From: Mucilaginibacter sp.
Lineage (GTDB): Bacteria > Bacteroidota > Bacteroidia > Sphingobacteriales > Sphingobacteriaceae
DNA: 38,400 nucleotides
Reading direction: 5' to 3'
NCBI GenBank assembly: GCA_028287865.1
Contig: JAQBOU010000263.1
Coordinates: 1 to 38,400 of the forward strand
Positions 1-8,691 of this stretch are shown here, piece after piece (position 1 is the first letter of the stretch; every line of letters starts with the position of its first letter). Made by a program: the position numbers and the translations under genes. Below the pieces are notes generated by a model that ran no database searches, was not told the DNA's origin, and saw only the letters and a program-made list of their open reading frames with translations.

Positions 1-1
1 A

Positions 2-1753
2 CCTGCGATGGCTAAGGAAGGGATTTGTATCGTAATATCCCCGTTGATCGCCCTGATGAAAGACCAGGTAGAGAACCTGAAAGCAAGGGGCATTGAAGCC
101 CTCTCCATTGTATCAGGCATGAGCAAACGGGAAATTGATATCGCACTCGACAATTGTATTTACGGCGATGTTAAGTTTTTGTACCTCTCGCCCGAGCGTT
201 TGCTATCCGAGTTGGTGCGCGAGCGGATCAAATATATGAAAGTGAACTTAATTGCGGTTGATGAAGCGCACTGTATCTCGCAGTGGGGCTATGATTTCAG
301 GCCGCCTTACCTTCATATTGCTGATTTGAGGGGGTTGCATCCTGATGTGCCTGTTTTGGCGCTTACTGCCACTGCAACGGCAGAGGTAAGGGAAGATATT
401 CAGGAAAAGTTACGTTTTAAAAATGCTGTTGTTTTTCAGAAAAGCTTTGAACGTAAGAATATAAGTTACGTGGTAGAGAATGAAGAAGATAAGTTGCGCA
501 AGTTACTGAGTATAGCCAGGGGAGTGAAAGGCAGCGGTATTGTATATGTGCGCAGCCGGAAGGATACTGCTGAAATTGCCAAATTTTATAATGAAAATGG
601 TATTAAGGCTGATTTTTATCATGCCGGTTTAGAGGCCGGCTTGCGTTCGCAGAAACAGGAGAACTGGAAAAATAACCGGATTCGCATTATTGTGGCCACA
701 AACGCTTTTGGGATGGGCATCGATAAACCTGACGTCCGTTTTGTAATTCATAAAGATATGCCCGAGAGCCTGGAAGCTTATTACCAGGAAGCGGGGCGCG
801 GTGGACGTGATGAGCAAAAGGCCTATGCCGTTCTGCTGTATAACTATGCCGACCGGTTAAAGCAGGAAAACAAATTTGAACTTAGCTTTCCAACCGTTCC
901 CGAAATTAAGCAGGTTTACCATTATTTGGCCAATTATTACCAGTTGGCTTATGAGGCGGGGGAAGGTTTAAGTTTTGATCTTGATCTGGGTGATTTTTGC
1001 AGTCGTTTTAAACTGGATGCTGTAAAAACCCTTAATGCATTAAAGTTTTTGGAACAGGACGAATACTTGTCATTTAACGAAAGTGTTTTTTTACCCTCGC
1101 GTTTCAGGTTTGAGGTAATGAACGAAGAGCTTTATAACTTTCAGATCCAAAATCCGGGATGGGATCCTTTTATTAAAACTTTACTACGCTCTTACGGAGG
1201 TTCGTTTGAAAACTATGTCCGTTTGCGGGAGTTTGACCTTGCACGCCGCACGCAAATGAGCGTGCAGCAAGTAATTGACGGCTTAAAGCAGTTACAGCAA
1301 TTTAATATTTTAAACTATCAGCAGCAAACCGACCAACCCCAGGTTACATTTTTAAAACCCAGACAGCAAAACAATGCGGTTTATATTGATAAAAGGGCCA
1401 TTGATGAGCGTAAAGCCACTTACCGTAAAAAAATGGAAGCGGTTTTTGCTTATGCTATGCACAAAAAATGCCGCAGCCAAATGCTGCTAGCCTATTTTGA
1501 TGAGCCAAATGCGGATAAATGCGGCGTTTGTGATATTTGCCTCGCTGAAAAACGGCAAAAAAATGCTGCTGAAATTTTTGATGAAATCACCAATGAAATC
1601 GTAAACCTGTTAAGTACTGCACCTTTGGATATAGGATCATTAGTTACTTCGGCTAAAACTGGGAATGAAAAGGAAAGAATTGAGGCAGTACGATTGCTAT
1701 TGGACGCAGGAAAGATAAAGTTTGCAGGAGAGAAACTGATTATCAGTGACTAA
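2..1753 (+). CDS. recQ: ATP-dependent DNA helicase RecQ, 5' truncated by the window edge
   Basis: This is a superfamily 2 3'-5' DNA helicase that works on recombination and stalled-fork structures. The reading frame is open to the left edge, and the first ATG in view (position 8) lies inside the conserved helicase core just after motif I, so the real start and the Walker A lysine are upstream of the window. Visible motifs are the SPLIALMKDQ region, the DEAH box followed by CISQWGYDFRPPY, the LALTATAT motif III, a second RecA domain with VATNAFGMGIDKPDVR, and motif VI QEAGRGGRD. A four-cysteine zinc site of the RQC region lies near residues 490-520 (KKCRSQ, then CGVCDIC). After the zinc site only about 60 residues remain and I see no HRDC domain, so this looks like the short RecQ form. 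Family assignment is secure. Confidence 0.96.
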   Translation, partial: PAMAKEGICIVISPLIALMKDQVENLKARGIEALSIVSGMSKREIDIALDNCIYGDVKFLYLSPERLLSELVRERIKYMKVNLIAVDEAHCISQWGYDFRPPYLHIADLRGLHPDVPVLALTATATAEVREDIQEKLRFKNAVVFQKSFERKNISYVVENEEDKLRKLLSIARGVKGSGIVYVRSRKDTAEIAKFYNENGIKADFYHAGLEAGLRSQKQENWKNNRIRIIVATNAFGMGIDKPDVRFVIHKDMPESLEAYYQEAGRGGRDEQKAYAVLLYNYADRLKQENKFELSFPTVPEIKQVYHYLANYYQLAYEAGEGLSFDLDLGDFCSRFKLDAVKTLNALKFLEQDEYLSFNESVFLPSRFRFEVMNEELYNFQIQNPGWDPFIKTLLRSYGGSFENYVRLREFDLARRTQMSVQQVIDGLKQLQQFNILNYQQQTDQPQVTFLKPRQQNNAVYIDKRAIDERKATYRKKMEAVFAYAMHKKCRSQMLLAYFDEPNADKCGVCDICLAEKRQKNAAEIFDEITNEIVNLLSTAPLDIGSLVTSAKTGNEKERIEAVRLLLDAGKIKFAGEKLIISD

Positions 1754-1832
1754 GGGAGGTTTGATTCGAAAACCCCGTCGTTTTATGCCCCGTGGCCCCA
1801 AATAGTTAAAGCAGCTGCAATATATCAAAACA

Positions 1833-1855
1833 CTTAGTGTTATAATTACACTAAG
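1833..1855. other. 8-bp inverted repeat upstream of the first GIN gene
   Basis: Perfect arms CTTAGTGT and ACACTAAG are separated by seven A/T bases. It sits between recQ and the ECF-like promoter at 1931. It could be an operator or a weak recQ terminator, but there is no T-run after it. Confidence 0.3.
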
Positions 1856-1930
1856 ATGAAGAAGTTCACCGATTAAAACTCCACCTTTGCCGACAATAAC
1901 ACGGCGTTCATCTATTTCTAACGATTTGCT

Positions 1931-1960
1931 TGTAACGTTTTAAAATTGACGTCGTCTTAT
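1931..1960 (+). promoter_or_regulatory. ECF-sigma-like promoter of first GIN-domain gene
   Basis: TGTAAC at 1931-1936 is followed after 16 bases by CGTC at 1953-1956. This resembles the -35 AAC and -10 CGTC signature of extracytoplasmic-function sigma factors. The same words with the same 16-base spacer, at the same 63-base distance from the ATG, precede the paralogous gene at 8777. The match between the two copies is direct; the sigma class is inferred. Confidence 0.6.
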
Positions 1961-2015
1961 GGTTGTATTTAAATTATAAAAGATACAATCAATTGACAAT
2001 CAAAATAATAAAAAA

Positions 2016-2618
2016 ATGAAAACCAGAATTTTAACCTTAATTACACTAATTGTAGTAGTATTAGGTATTTCAAAATCAACTTATGCAGCCTCTGCTAATG
2101 CTGCTGTTGTTACTGTTTTAAATGATATCAGCACCATCAATAAAATTGAAGTTCGCGGAAATGTTGAACTGTATATTTCTGACGGCTCGGCCGACCAGGT
2201 AAAAGTTTACAATCAATATTACTCCGAAAGCGCTTTTGTGCAAAGCAAAAATGGTGTGTTGAGTATAGCATCATACACAGCTCAAAAATTGGTAGTTTGG
2301 GTTACTGCTGATGATCTTCGCTCAGTTTCAGCTTATGACAATGCTGTAGTGAAATCGTTCGGCAATCTCTCAAAAATTGAGTTCAACGTTGACCTGCATA
2401 ACAATGCATCAGCAAAATTAAGCTTAGATGCTTTTAGCGCTAATGTAACTGTAAATGATCATGCCAAAGCCGACCTGAGCGGTTCTGCTGATGAATTCAG
2501 TTTAACCCGTAACAGCGCCTCAAGTGTAAATAAATACAACTTTACAGCCGCTCATTACACCGAAAATAAAATCAATTCTCCTGCCAGGGCCAAAGAGGAA
2601 GATATGGCGGGTATCTAA
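2016..2618 (+). CDS. Secreted GIN-domain (DUF2807-like) protein, paralog A
   Basis: A 200-residue exported protein. Residues 1-24 form a signal peptide (basic MKTR, hydrophobic run, cleavage near TYAAS). The rest is a short beta-rich region typical of the head-GIN/DUF2807 fold: N-x-I-S-x-I-x-K-I-E-V-x-G-N-V near the start, then repeating strand motifs with LHNNASAKL and the terminal LSGSADE. It is closely related to the protein at 8777 over residues 1-165, and the two diverge in the last 35 residues. These proteins are usually annotated as putative auto-transporter adhesins, but no function is proven. It has its own ECF-like promoter and a terminator, so it is probably monocistronic. The family call is good; the role is unknown. 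Confidence 0.8.
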   Translation: MKTRILTLITLIVVVLGISKSTYAASANAAVVTVLNDISTINKIEVRGNVELYISDGSADQVKVYNQYYSESAFVQSKNGVLSIASYTAQKLVVWVTADDLRSVSAYDNAVVKSFGNLSKIEFNVDLHNNASAKLSLDAFSANVTVNDHAKADLSGSADEFSLTRNSASSVNKYNFTAAHYTENKINSPARAKEEDMAGI

Positions 2619-2652
2619 TTCAACTTTTGCAAAAGTTCAACATATATTATGG

Positions 2653-2684
2653 AAAGCTATCTGTTAAAACAGGTGGCTTTTTTT
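2653..2684 (+). terminator. Rho-independent terminator after GIN paralog A
   Basis: AGCTATCTG and CAGGTGGCT pair across a six-base loop with two G-T wobbles, followed by a run of seven T. It lies 35 bases after the stop codon. Confidence 0.75.
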
Positions 2685-2759
2685 GTTGATGAATTCTAAT
2701 TAAAACAATTGCTTTTAAATGGAATTTTATTTAGTTTAGAGGAACCTAAATTCTGAGTC

Positions 2760-3079
2760 ATGAAAACAGAAAAAGCAAGAACTATTATCGCGTTAATGAT
2801 TGTAGGCGTTTATATGTTAATGAGCTGTGTAGCGATATTTTATCCTTTTTTAAATGTAAAAGTTAAATAGATGACTATGCAAATTATTTTACCAAGACGT
2901 CAAGCGTATACTCGGGTATCATAGGTGTCATTATAGGGTATTATTTTGCTAAAAACGAAAACAGGCGTGCTGGTCTGAATAATTCTGATTCGACATCAAC
3001 AGGTGGTCCTAACCCCAATATTCCGACTGGTTCTCAGGGGAGAGATCTAACAATCACTGCCGATGCCGTATCGGGTTGA
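2760..3079 (+). pseudogene. Small two-TM membrane protein, disrupted by a one-base frameshift
   Basis: The first frame starts at ATG 2760 and encodes 36 residues, with a transmembrane segment (TIIALMIVGVYMLMSCVAIF), ending at TAG 2868-2870. The continuation lies one frame back: from about 2867 it reads IDDYANYFTKTSSVYSG, a second hydrophobic segment IIGVIIGYYFAK, then a basic and Ser/Thr/Gly-rich tail ending at TGA 3077. A missing A in the AAA at 2865-2867 would join both halves into one protein of about 105 residues. The second half has no start codon of its own before the membrane segment. The original function is unknown. It may be a real pseudogene, a sequencing indel, or less likely a -1 recoding site. 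It converges with the gene at 3085, with only five bases between the stops. Confidence 0.6.
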
Positions 3080-3084
3080 TTATT

Positions 3085-3687
3085 TTACGGGATAACAAAT
3101 ACCTGTTGGTCTTCTGGTAATAATAACTTAGTAATAAAAGGACCCTCTTCAATTAATATTTTGACCGACCGGGCATTTGCCGGAATTGCAAAAACGACTT
3201 GGGTTTGTAACGATTCATGAAGCTCCAATTTTTGCGCGATGCTTACCTGTTTTCCAATTATTTTTTCAAACGCCTCCGTTCCTTTTAATGAAGGACCCCA
3301 ATAATGCCGTTGCTCATCCACCAGGTGAATACGTGGCTCCGATGGCTTTTGCGCGATACCCCTTGCATGATTTGACATAGTTACATGAAGCACAATATAG
3401 ACGCTATCAGGTGAAACGTGTAGCAATTGCCCAGGTAGATGCTGTCCCTTCTCTATACTTGTAACTGTAACGCACCAGTCGTCAAAGCAAATATCGGTGC
3501 CTAAAGGAATAATGGTATAAGAGCTTTTTAAATAAGTTACAAACCACAGTGCAACATAGCCACAAATTATAAAGGCCATTGTTTTAAGCGTTCGCTTATG
3601 TGGTTTACGTCTTAATACCTTAATAATTAAAATGATAAATAAAACAAGCAGTGATATAAACGTGAGTAAGAAAAGGAGCGTCGTCAT
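3085..3687 (-). CDS. Membrane-anchored protein with Ig-like (DUF4352-like) periplasmic domain
   Basis: A 200-residue protein with a hydrophobic N-terminal segment (residues 3-25), a basic loop RRKPHKR, and a second segment (residues 36-52). An extracytoplasmic domain of about 140 residues follows. That domain has the pattern of DUF4352 Ig-like domains: G-T-D-I-C-F-D-D-W-C-V-T-V, a strand YIVLHVTMSNHA, and a late strand TQVVFAIPANARSVKILIEEG. Two cysteines (FDDWC pair) could form a disulphide. I recognise the fold pattern but no specific family. It is a single gene facing the catalase across a divergent intergenic region of about 165 bases. Function unknown. Confidence 0.7.
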   Translation of the reverse strand: MTTLLFLLTFISLLVLFIILIIKVLRRKPHKRTLKTMAFIICGYVALWFVTYLKSSYTIIPLGTDICFDDWCVTVTSIEKGQHLPGQLLHVSPDSVYIVLHVTMSNHARGIAQKPSEPRIHLVDEQRHYWGPSLKGTEAFEKIIGKQVSIAQKLELHESLQTQVVFAIPANARSVKILIEEGPFITKLLLPEDQQVFVIP

Positions 3688-3854
3688 GAGTGTTTTATAC
3701 TATAATGCAAATTACTTTTTTAGTTGCGCATAAATTCTTTTTTTAATTCCTCTAACTATACTAAACCGCTTATTAATTGATTTGTAATAAATTTTATTAA
3801 TTTATAAACAAATTTGGTTTGACTGGCTTATTAATTAAGATAAACTTAATTGAA

Positions 3855-6032
3855 ATGAAGAGCACCAAATCAGATCAACCAAAAAACAACGACAAAAAGA
3901 TGGAAAACCTTGCACCGCATACCGAAGACGGCAGCGGGCAGGCAATGACGACCAACACAGGGTTGCTGGTTAATGATGATACAAACAGTTTAAAGGCAGG
4001 TGAAAGAGGCCCGTCTTTACTGGAGGATTTTTATCTTCGTGAAAAGATCACGCATTTCGATCATGAGCGGATTCCTGAACGCGTGGTACACGCCCGCGGG
4101 GCCGCCGCACACGGCTATTTCCAGGCGTATGATAGTTCTTTCAGCAAATATACCAAGGCTAAATTTTTGACAGACCCATCACGTAAAACCCCTGTTTTTG
4201 TTCGGTTTTCAACTGTCGCAGGCTCCCGCGGATCATCGGACCTTGCAAGGGATGTACGCGGGTTTGCCACAAAATTTTATACGGATGAAGGTATTTTTGA
4301 TTTGGTAGGCAATAACATACCGGTGTTTTTTATCCAGGATGCTATCAAATTTCCAGACCTGATCCATGCGGTTAAGCCTGAACCTCATAATGAGATTCCC
4401 CAGGCGGCTTCTGCTCATGATACATTTTGGGATTTTGTTTCTTTAACTCCCGAATCCACGCACATGCTTATGTGGGTAATGTCTGACAGGGCGATACCCC
4501 GCAGCTTTCGCATGATGGAAGGGTTTGGGATACATACTTACCGTTTTGTTAACGAAGAAGGAAAGGCAACATTTGTAAAGTTCCACTATAAACCATCCCT
4601 TGGAATGCATTCGGTGGCATGGGACGAGGCGCTGAAGATCTCGGGCAAAGACCCTGATTTTCACCGTCGCGACCTGCATGATGCCATTGAGGCCGGTGCT
4701 TACCCTGAATGGGAGTTCGGTGTGCAGCTGGTACCCGAAGAAGACGAACATAAATTTGATTTTGACCTGCTCGATCCAACTAAGATCATCCCTGAAGAAT
4801 TGGTGCCCGTAACACCGATAGGCAAGCTGGTGTTAGACCGTAACCCGGATAACTATTTTGCCGAAACCGAGCAAGTGGCATTTCACCCGGGGCATGTGGT
4901 TCCCGGTATTGATTTTTCCAATGATCCTTTATTGCAGGGGCGTTTGTTTTCTTACACTGATACCCAGCTAACCCGTTTAGGCGGACCGAATTTCCAGGAA
5001 ATACCTATTAACCGTCCGCTGAATACGGTACATAATAACCAGCGCGACGGGCACATGCGGCAACAGATCAATAAAGGAAAAACTGCCTATCATCCAAATT
5101 CCATGGGTGGGGGTTGCCCGTTCCAGGCTATGATGAAGGATGGTGGGTTTACTCATTTTGCCGAACGTATTGAAGGCAGCAAGATCCGGGCCCGCAGCAA
5201 AAGCTTTATGGACTTTTTTAGCCAGGCAACGTTGTTTTATAACAGCTTGAGTGAACCCGAACAGACACATCTCAGTGATGCCTTGCGTTTCGAGTTAGGA
5301 AAAGTGGATATTCTGGAAGTGCAGGAGCGTGTGGTTGGTCTTTTAACCTATGTTGATAAGACATTGGCCAAAAGGGTTGCCGAAGGCATTGGCCTTGAAA
5401 CGGTACCAGAGCCTCAGCAACCGGTAAACCATATGCTTGGCGCTGATGCTGATCCGAAAGATTATGAATCGGTTTTTAAGAAACAAGCTATTGAAAAATC
5501 ACCGGCGTTAAGTATGGCTGGTACTAAAAAAAATTCTGTTAAAACCAGGCAGGTTGCTTTTCTGGCTGCTGACGGTGTAGACGCGGATTCGCTCTCGTCA
5601 GTTAAAAACGCTTTGGAAGCTGAAGGTGCAGTAGTAAGGGTAATTGCGCCTCATGGCGGATTTATCAAAGACTCTGCAGGCAACCAGGTAAAGGTTGACA
5701 AAAGCTTTTTAACGTTTGCGTCGGTGTTGGTTGACGCCGTTTATATTCCGGATGGTTATAAAAGTGTCGCTGCATTGATCAACGAGCCTGATGCCGTTCA
5801 TTTTATTAATGAGGCTTACCGCCATTGCAAAGCAATTGCAGCAGATGGCGAGGGTGTGGAATTAATAAAAGCCAGCTATGTTGGGGTAAAACTAAACGAA
5901 GGGACCGACGCATCTTCAGGTATTATTATAAGTGATGGTGGCAAGGGCAGTAAACTTGCTGCGGATTTTATAAACGCCATTAAACAGCACCGGTTTTGGG
6001 AACGGGAAAAGAAAGATAAAATTCCGGCTTAG
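3855..6032 (+). CDS. katE: Large-subunit catalase (HPII/KatE type) with C-terminal DJ-1/PfpI-like domain
   Basis: A haem catalase that converts hydrogen peroxide to water and oxygen. I chose ATG 3855 (MKSTKSDQ, 725 residues) because an upstream in-frame TTG at 3819 would add 12 unlikely residues; ATG 3900 is another option. Catalytic core motifs are visible: the distal His in RVVHARGAAAHG, the FFIQDAIKFPD region with the conserved Asn just before it, and the proximal haem ligand Tyr in RLFSYTDTQLTRLG. The C-terminal 170 residues (VAFLAADGVDADSLSSVK, then VIAPHGGFIKD) form the flavodoxin-like/DJ-1 domain found only in large-subunit clade 2 catalases. The length matches HPII (about 750). No signal peptide, so cytoplasmic. 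A strong terminator follows. Confidence 0.95.
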   Translation: MKSTKSDQPKNNDKKMENLAPHTEDGSGQAMTTNTGLLVNDDTNSLKAGERGPSLLEDFYLREKITHFDHERIPERVVHARGAAAHGYFQAYDSSFSKYTKAKFLTDPSRKTPVFVRFSTVAGSRGSSDLARDVRGFATKFYTDEGIFDLVGNNIPVFFIQDAIKFPDLIHAVKPEPHNEIPQAASAHDTFWDFVSLTPESTHMLMWVMSDRAIPRSFRMMEGFGIHTYRFVNEEGKATFVKFHYKPSLGMHSVAWDEALKISGKDPDFHRRDLHDAIEAGAYPEWEFGVQLVPEEDEHKFDFDLLDPTKIIPEELVPVTPIGKLVLDRNPDNYFAETEQVAFHPGHVVPGIDFSNDPLLQGRLFSYTDTQLTRLGGPNFQEIPINRPLNTVHNNQRDGHMRQQINKGKTAYHPNSMGGGCPFQAMMKDGGFTHFAERIEGSKIRARSKSFMDFFSQATLFYNSLSEPEQTHLSDALRFELGKVDILEVQERVVGLLTYVDKTLAKRVAEGIGLETVPEPQQPVNHMLGADADPKDYESVFKKQAIEKSPALSMAGTKKNSVKTRQVAFLAADGVDADSLSSVKNALEAEGAVVRVIAPHGGFIKDSAGNQVKVDKSFLTFASVLVDAVYIPDGYKSVAALINEPDAVHFINEAYRHCKAIAADGEGVELIKASYVGVKLNEGTDASSGIIISDGGKGSKLAADFINAIKQHRFWEREKKDKIPA

Positions 6033-6040
6033 TAATGACG

Positions 6041-6073
6041 AAGCCGTCTTCCACCAAGGAGGCGGCTTCTTTT
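6041..6073 (+). terminator. Terminator after catalase
   Basis: AAGCCG-C-TCC pairs with GGA-G-CGGCTT around a short ACCAA loop, followed by TCTTTT. It lies nine bases after the stop. Confidence 0.8.
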
Positions 6074-6106
6074 AGAAGGAATACACAAAAGCAGAGGTTA
6101 GTGCGA

Positions 6107-6195
6107 TTCCCTCTTGAGAGGGGTGGAGGGGGGTAGGTACGCATGTGGGCTAACCCATCACTGCCACCCCATATCGATCGCTTCCCGAGAGGGAA
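6107..6195. repeat. G-rich intergenic imperfect inverted repeat
   Basis: The left part TTCCCTCTTGAGAGGGGTGG is mirrored on the right by CCACCCC and CGAGAGGGAA, with a 15-base insertion between them. A poly-G stretch lies in the middle. The composition is unlike the surrounding AT-rich spacers. Similar G-rich palindromic spacers recur in Sphingobacteriaceae genomes; that link is from memory, not shown here. Confidence 0.45.
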
Positions 6196-6201
6196 CAAAA
6201 A

Positions 6202-6975
6202 TCAAAAATTCGGCTTCCTTTTAACGAGCGATTGCCCGAATGCGATATTATCAACCCTGAAAACCTCGTATTCTTTTAAGCTTTCAAGCAGTTTGGTTAA
6301 ATTTTGAAAGCCGTGCGCTCTGGGATCAAAACTTGGGTCAATTTTGCGTAGGTTGGCGCCTAAGGCCGCCACATACATGCCCGAATCTTCGGGCGAAGCC
6401 ATAAAGTAAGCCTTATCTATCAGTTCCAGCCTGACTTTAGTAAACTTCGGGGTTTCTTCAGCCACAGATGGTGTAGCGGTAACTTGTTTGGTCGCTTTAG
6501 ATTTTGAGAAGGTAAGCTCTTTTTCCAGGATCTCTTCCTGTATTATATTTTCATAATAGGTAAATATTTCACAGGATTGCACAAAAGCATTGGGCGTTTT
6601 CTTTTCTCCAACACCCATCACAAAAACACCGCCTTCCCTTATCCGTTTTGCAAGTCCGGTATAATCACTATCGCTCGACACAATACAAAAACCATCCACA
6701 ATTCCGCTATGTAAAATATCCATCGCATCAATGATCAGGGCGCTGTCTGTCGAGTTTTTGCCCGAAGTATAACTGAATTTTTGAATAGGGGTAAAGGACA
6801 ATTCATTTAATAGGTCCTTCCAACTGTTCATATTTGTTTTTGTCCAGTCGCCATAGATCCGCCTGATAGTAACCTTGCCATATTTAGCCACTTCTTCCAG
6901 GATGGACTTTAATAATTTTGCTTGCGCATTGTCACCATCAATCAGGATAGCTATACGCTCGGTTTTCTTTTCCAT
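6202..6975 (-). CDS. NYN-domain ribonuclease-like protein with OST-HTH/LOTUS domain
   Basis: About 257 residues from the ATG at 6975 (MEKKTERIAILIDGDNAQ); an upstream in-frame ATG at 6996 would add seven hydrophobic residues and is less likely. Residues 1-150 are a NYN/PIN-like nuclease domain (DUF88, LabA type) with the acidic set ILIDGDN, the NSTDSALIIDAMD motif and SSDSDYTGLAKRIREGG. After a linker of about 40 residues, the last 75 residues (RLELIDKAYF to AHGFQNLTKLLES) form a winged-helix LOTUS/OST-HTH domain, which binds RNA, including G-quadruplexes, in known cases. The combination suggests RNA cleavage or RNA silencing, inferred from domains. It lies 75 bases after the gluconokinase on the same strand. 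A TAnnTTTG word lies 8 bases before the start. Confidence 0.88.
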   Translation of the reverse strand: MEKKTERIAILIDGDNAQAKLLKSILEEVAKYGKVTIRRIYGDWTKTNMNSWKDLLNELSFTPIQKFSYTSGKNSTDSALIIDAMDILHSGIVDGFCIVSSDSDYTGLAKRIREGGVFVMGVGEKKTPNAFVQSCEIFTYYENIIQEEILEKELTFSKSKATKQVTATPSVAEETPKFTKVRLELIDKAYFMASPEDSGMYVAALGANLRKIDPSFDPRAHGFQNLTKLLESLKEYEVFRVDNIAFGQSLVKRKPNF

Positions 6976-6983
6976 AGTTAAAA

Positions 6984-6991
6984 CAAATGTA
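6984..6991 (-). promoter_or_regulatory. Bacteroidota -7 element before NYN/LOTUS gene
   Basis: On the minus strand the sequence is TACATTTG, an exact TAnnTTTG match, 8 bases from the ATG at 6975. A -33 TTG is not evident at the usual distance. If used, the mRNA leader would be only a few bases. Confidence 0.4.
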
Positions 6992-7050
6992 AACAAAAAG
7001 AAAGCGGGCGGGAAAGACTACCCTTAAACAACTTAAGCAGCAAAAGATTT

Positions 7051-8535
7051 TTAAATTTCCATACTGACGGCCCGATGCATGGTCTCTTTTAAATCTGCAT
7101 ATAGTTGTTTATAGATGGTAAATTGCTTTTTATAAACTTCAGTAGTTGATGGATTTGGCTCATACGTTTTAAGGTCTTGAAAATCAGAAGCAGGATAATG
7201 TTTTATAACGCCAATACTTTTTAACGCCATAAAAGCCGCACCAATTGCCGAGGCATCCTCGCTTTGTACAACTACCTGTTTTTTACCGGTTATATCAGCT
7301 AATGTTTGTACCCATAGTTCAGATTTTACAACCCCGCCGCTTACGTTGATCTGTGTTATCGGTTCAGCGTTTTGCTGTACGGCTTCTAAAACATCATGCA
7401 GCGCATAACAGATTCCCTCCAAAACTGCTCTTGAAAAGTGTGCCTGCGTATGCTGTAGTTTAACTCCAAAAAAGATTCCGCAGCTTTCACTATCCCAGAT
7501 AGGGGCGCGTTCTCCTGTAATATAGGGCAAAAACAACAGGCCATTGCAACCCGCCGGCGTTGTGGCGATTTGCTGAAAAAGAGTATTGTAGTCACCATCA
7601 GCTAATCCGGGTTTAATATTTGACAGCCACCACTGCATAGCTATACCGCCATTGTTTATGGGGCCACCGCAGATATAGGTTTTCTCGTTCAATATATAAC
7701 TGAAAGTCATTGCGTTTTCGTTGGGCAGTGGTTTGCTGCTGGCTACCCGCACGGCGCCACTTGTTCCGATGGTTATGGCCGCAACTCCGGGCTTATCGGC
7801 CATGCTCCCTAAATTGGCGAGGCAGCCGTCGCTGGCTCCGATAACAAACCGGACGCCTGGTTGCAGAAAAGAAAGCTCCGGATTATTGGTATGATATGTT
7901 TGCGTATAATTTGTAGGCACAGGTTCAGAAAGCGAGTGTGCTGTTATACCCGCAGTAACCAGTGCATCATTATACCACGTAAATTGATTGATGTCAAACA
8001 AACCGGTGCAGGATGCTATTGAGTGATCTACTTTAAATTCTTTAAAAAGCCGGTACCAGATATATTCTTTTATCGAAATAAACTTGTGTGTTTTATTAAA
8101 TAGTTCCGGGTCGTTCTCCCTTATCCAGATGATCTTGCATAGCGGCGACATGGCATGCAGCGGCGTGCCTGTCGTTTTATAAATATCAAGCCCTTGGGCG
8201 GTGGCCCTTAATCTTTTTGCAATTTGCGAGCTCCTGTTATCGGCCCATGTTATCATTGGCGCCAAAGGGATGCAGTTTATATCTACTGGTATTAAACTAT
8301 GCATGGCGCTGCTTAAACTGATGGCCAAAGGCTGGTTGCCAATTTGAGCCATAATGCCCTTAATGCTGGTTATAAACGCCTTCCAGATGAGGTCGGGGTT
8401 TTGCTCGTTGTAACCTGGCTTTGGCGAATTAAAGGAATAGTGCTGCTGGTTAACCTCAAACGATTGGCATTGCAGGTTTATAGCTACAGCCTTTACGCTG
8501 CCGGTACCAATATCCACCCCTAAAACATATTCCAT
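7051..8535 (-). CDS. gntK: FGGY-family carbohydrate kinase, probable gluconokinase
   Basis: 494 residues, the normal length for FGGY kinases. The N-terminal actin-like ATPase domain begins with YVLGVDIGTGSVKAVAI (phosphate 1 loop). The sugar-side segment TGTPLHAMSPLCKIIWIRE and the substrate motif MITWADNRS match bacterial gluconate kinases better than xylulokinases or glycerol kinases. The second domain has GASDGCLANLGSM, ITIGTSGAVR and the FGGY-type adenosine motif INVSGGVVKSELWVQTLADITGK. The expected reaction is ATP-dependent phosphorylation of D-gluconate to 6-phosphogluconate in the cytoplasm. No gluconate permease or dehydratase is beside it. Xylulose or another pentulose remains possible. 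Confidence 0.85.
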   Translation of the reverse strand: MEYVLGVDIGTGSVKAVAINLQCQSFEVNQQHYSFNSPKPGYNEQNPDLIWKAFITSIKGIMAQIGNQPLAISLSSAMHSLIPVDINCIPLAPMITWADNRSSQIAKRLRATAQGLDIYKTTGTPLHAMSPLCKIIWIRENDPELFNKTHKFISIKEYIWYRLFKEFKVDHSIASCTGLFDINQFTWYNDALVTAGITAHSLSEPVPTNYTQTYHTNNPELSFLQPGVRFVIGASDGCLANLGSMADKPGVAAITIGTSGAVRVASSKPLPNENAMTFSYILNEKTYICGGPINNGGIAMQWWLSNIKPGLADGDYNTLFQQIATTPAGCNGLLFLPYITGERAPIWDSESCGIFFGVKLQHTQAHFSRAVLEGICYALHDVLEAVQQNAEPITQINVSGGVVKSELWVQTLADITGKKQVVVQSEDASAIGAAFMALKSIGVIKHYPASDFQDLKTYEPNPSTTEVYKKQFTIYKQLYADLKETMHRAVSMEI

Positions 8536-8691
8536 AATAATAATAATTATGCCCGCAAGATAGGGTTTTTAGAAAATATTGCCCATAATTAAGGTATGCT
8601 CCGGGCTGAAAAATATCCCACCGTTTTCACCGACTTAAAATAGCTGCTCACCGGAAAAAACCGCTTATACGCCTAATAGAGGGCGTTTTGC

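Noticed and set aside
4443..4779. Two overlapping minus-strand frames in the catalase gene
   Set aside because: Antisense shadows of katE without motifs or start signals.
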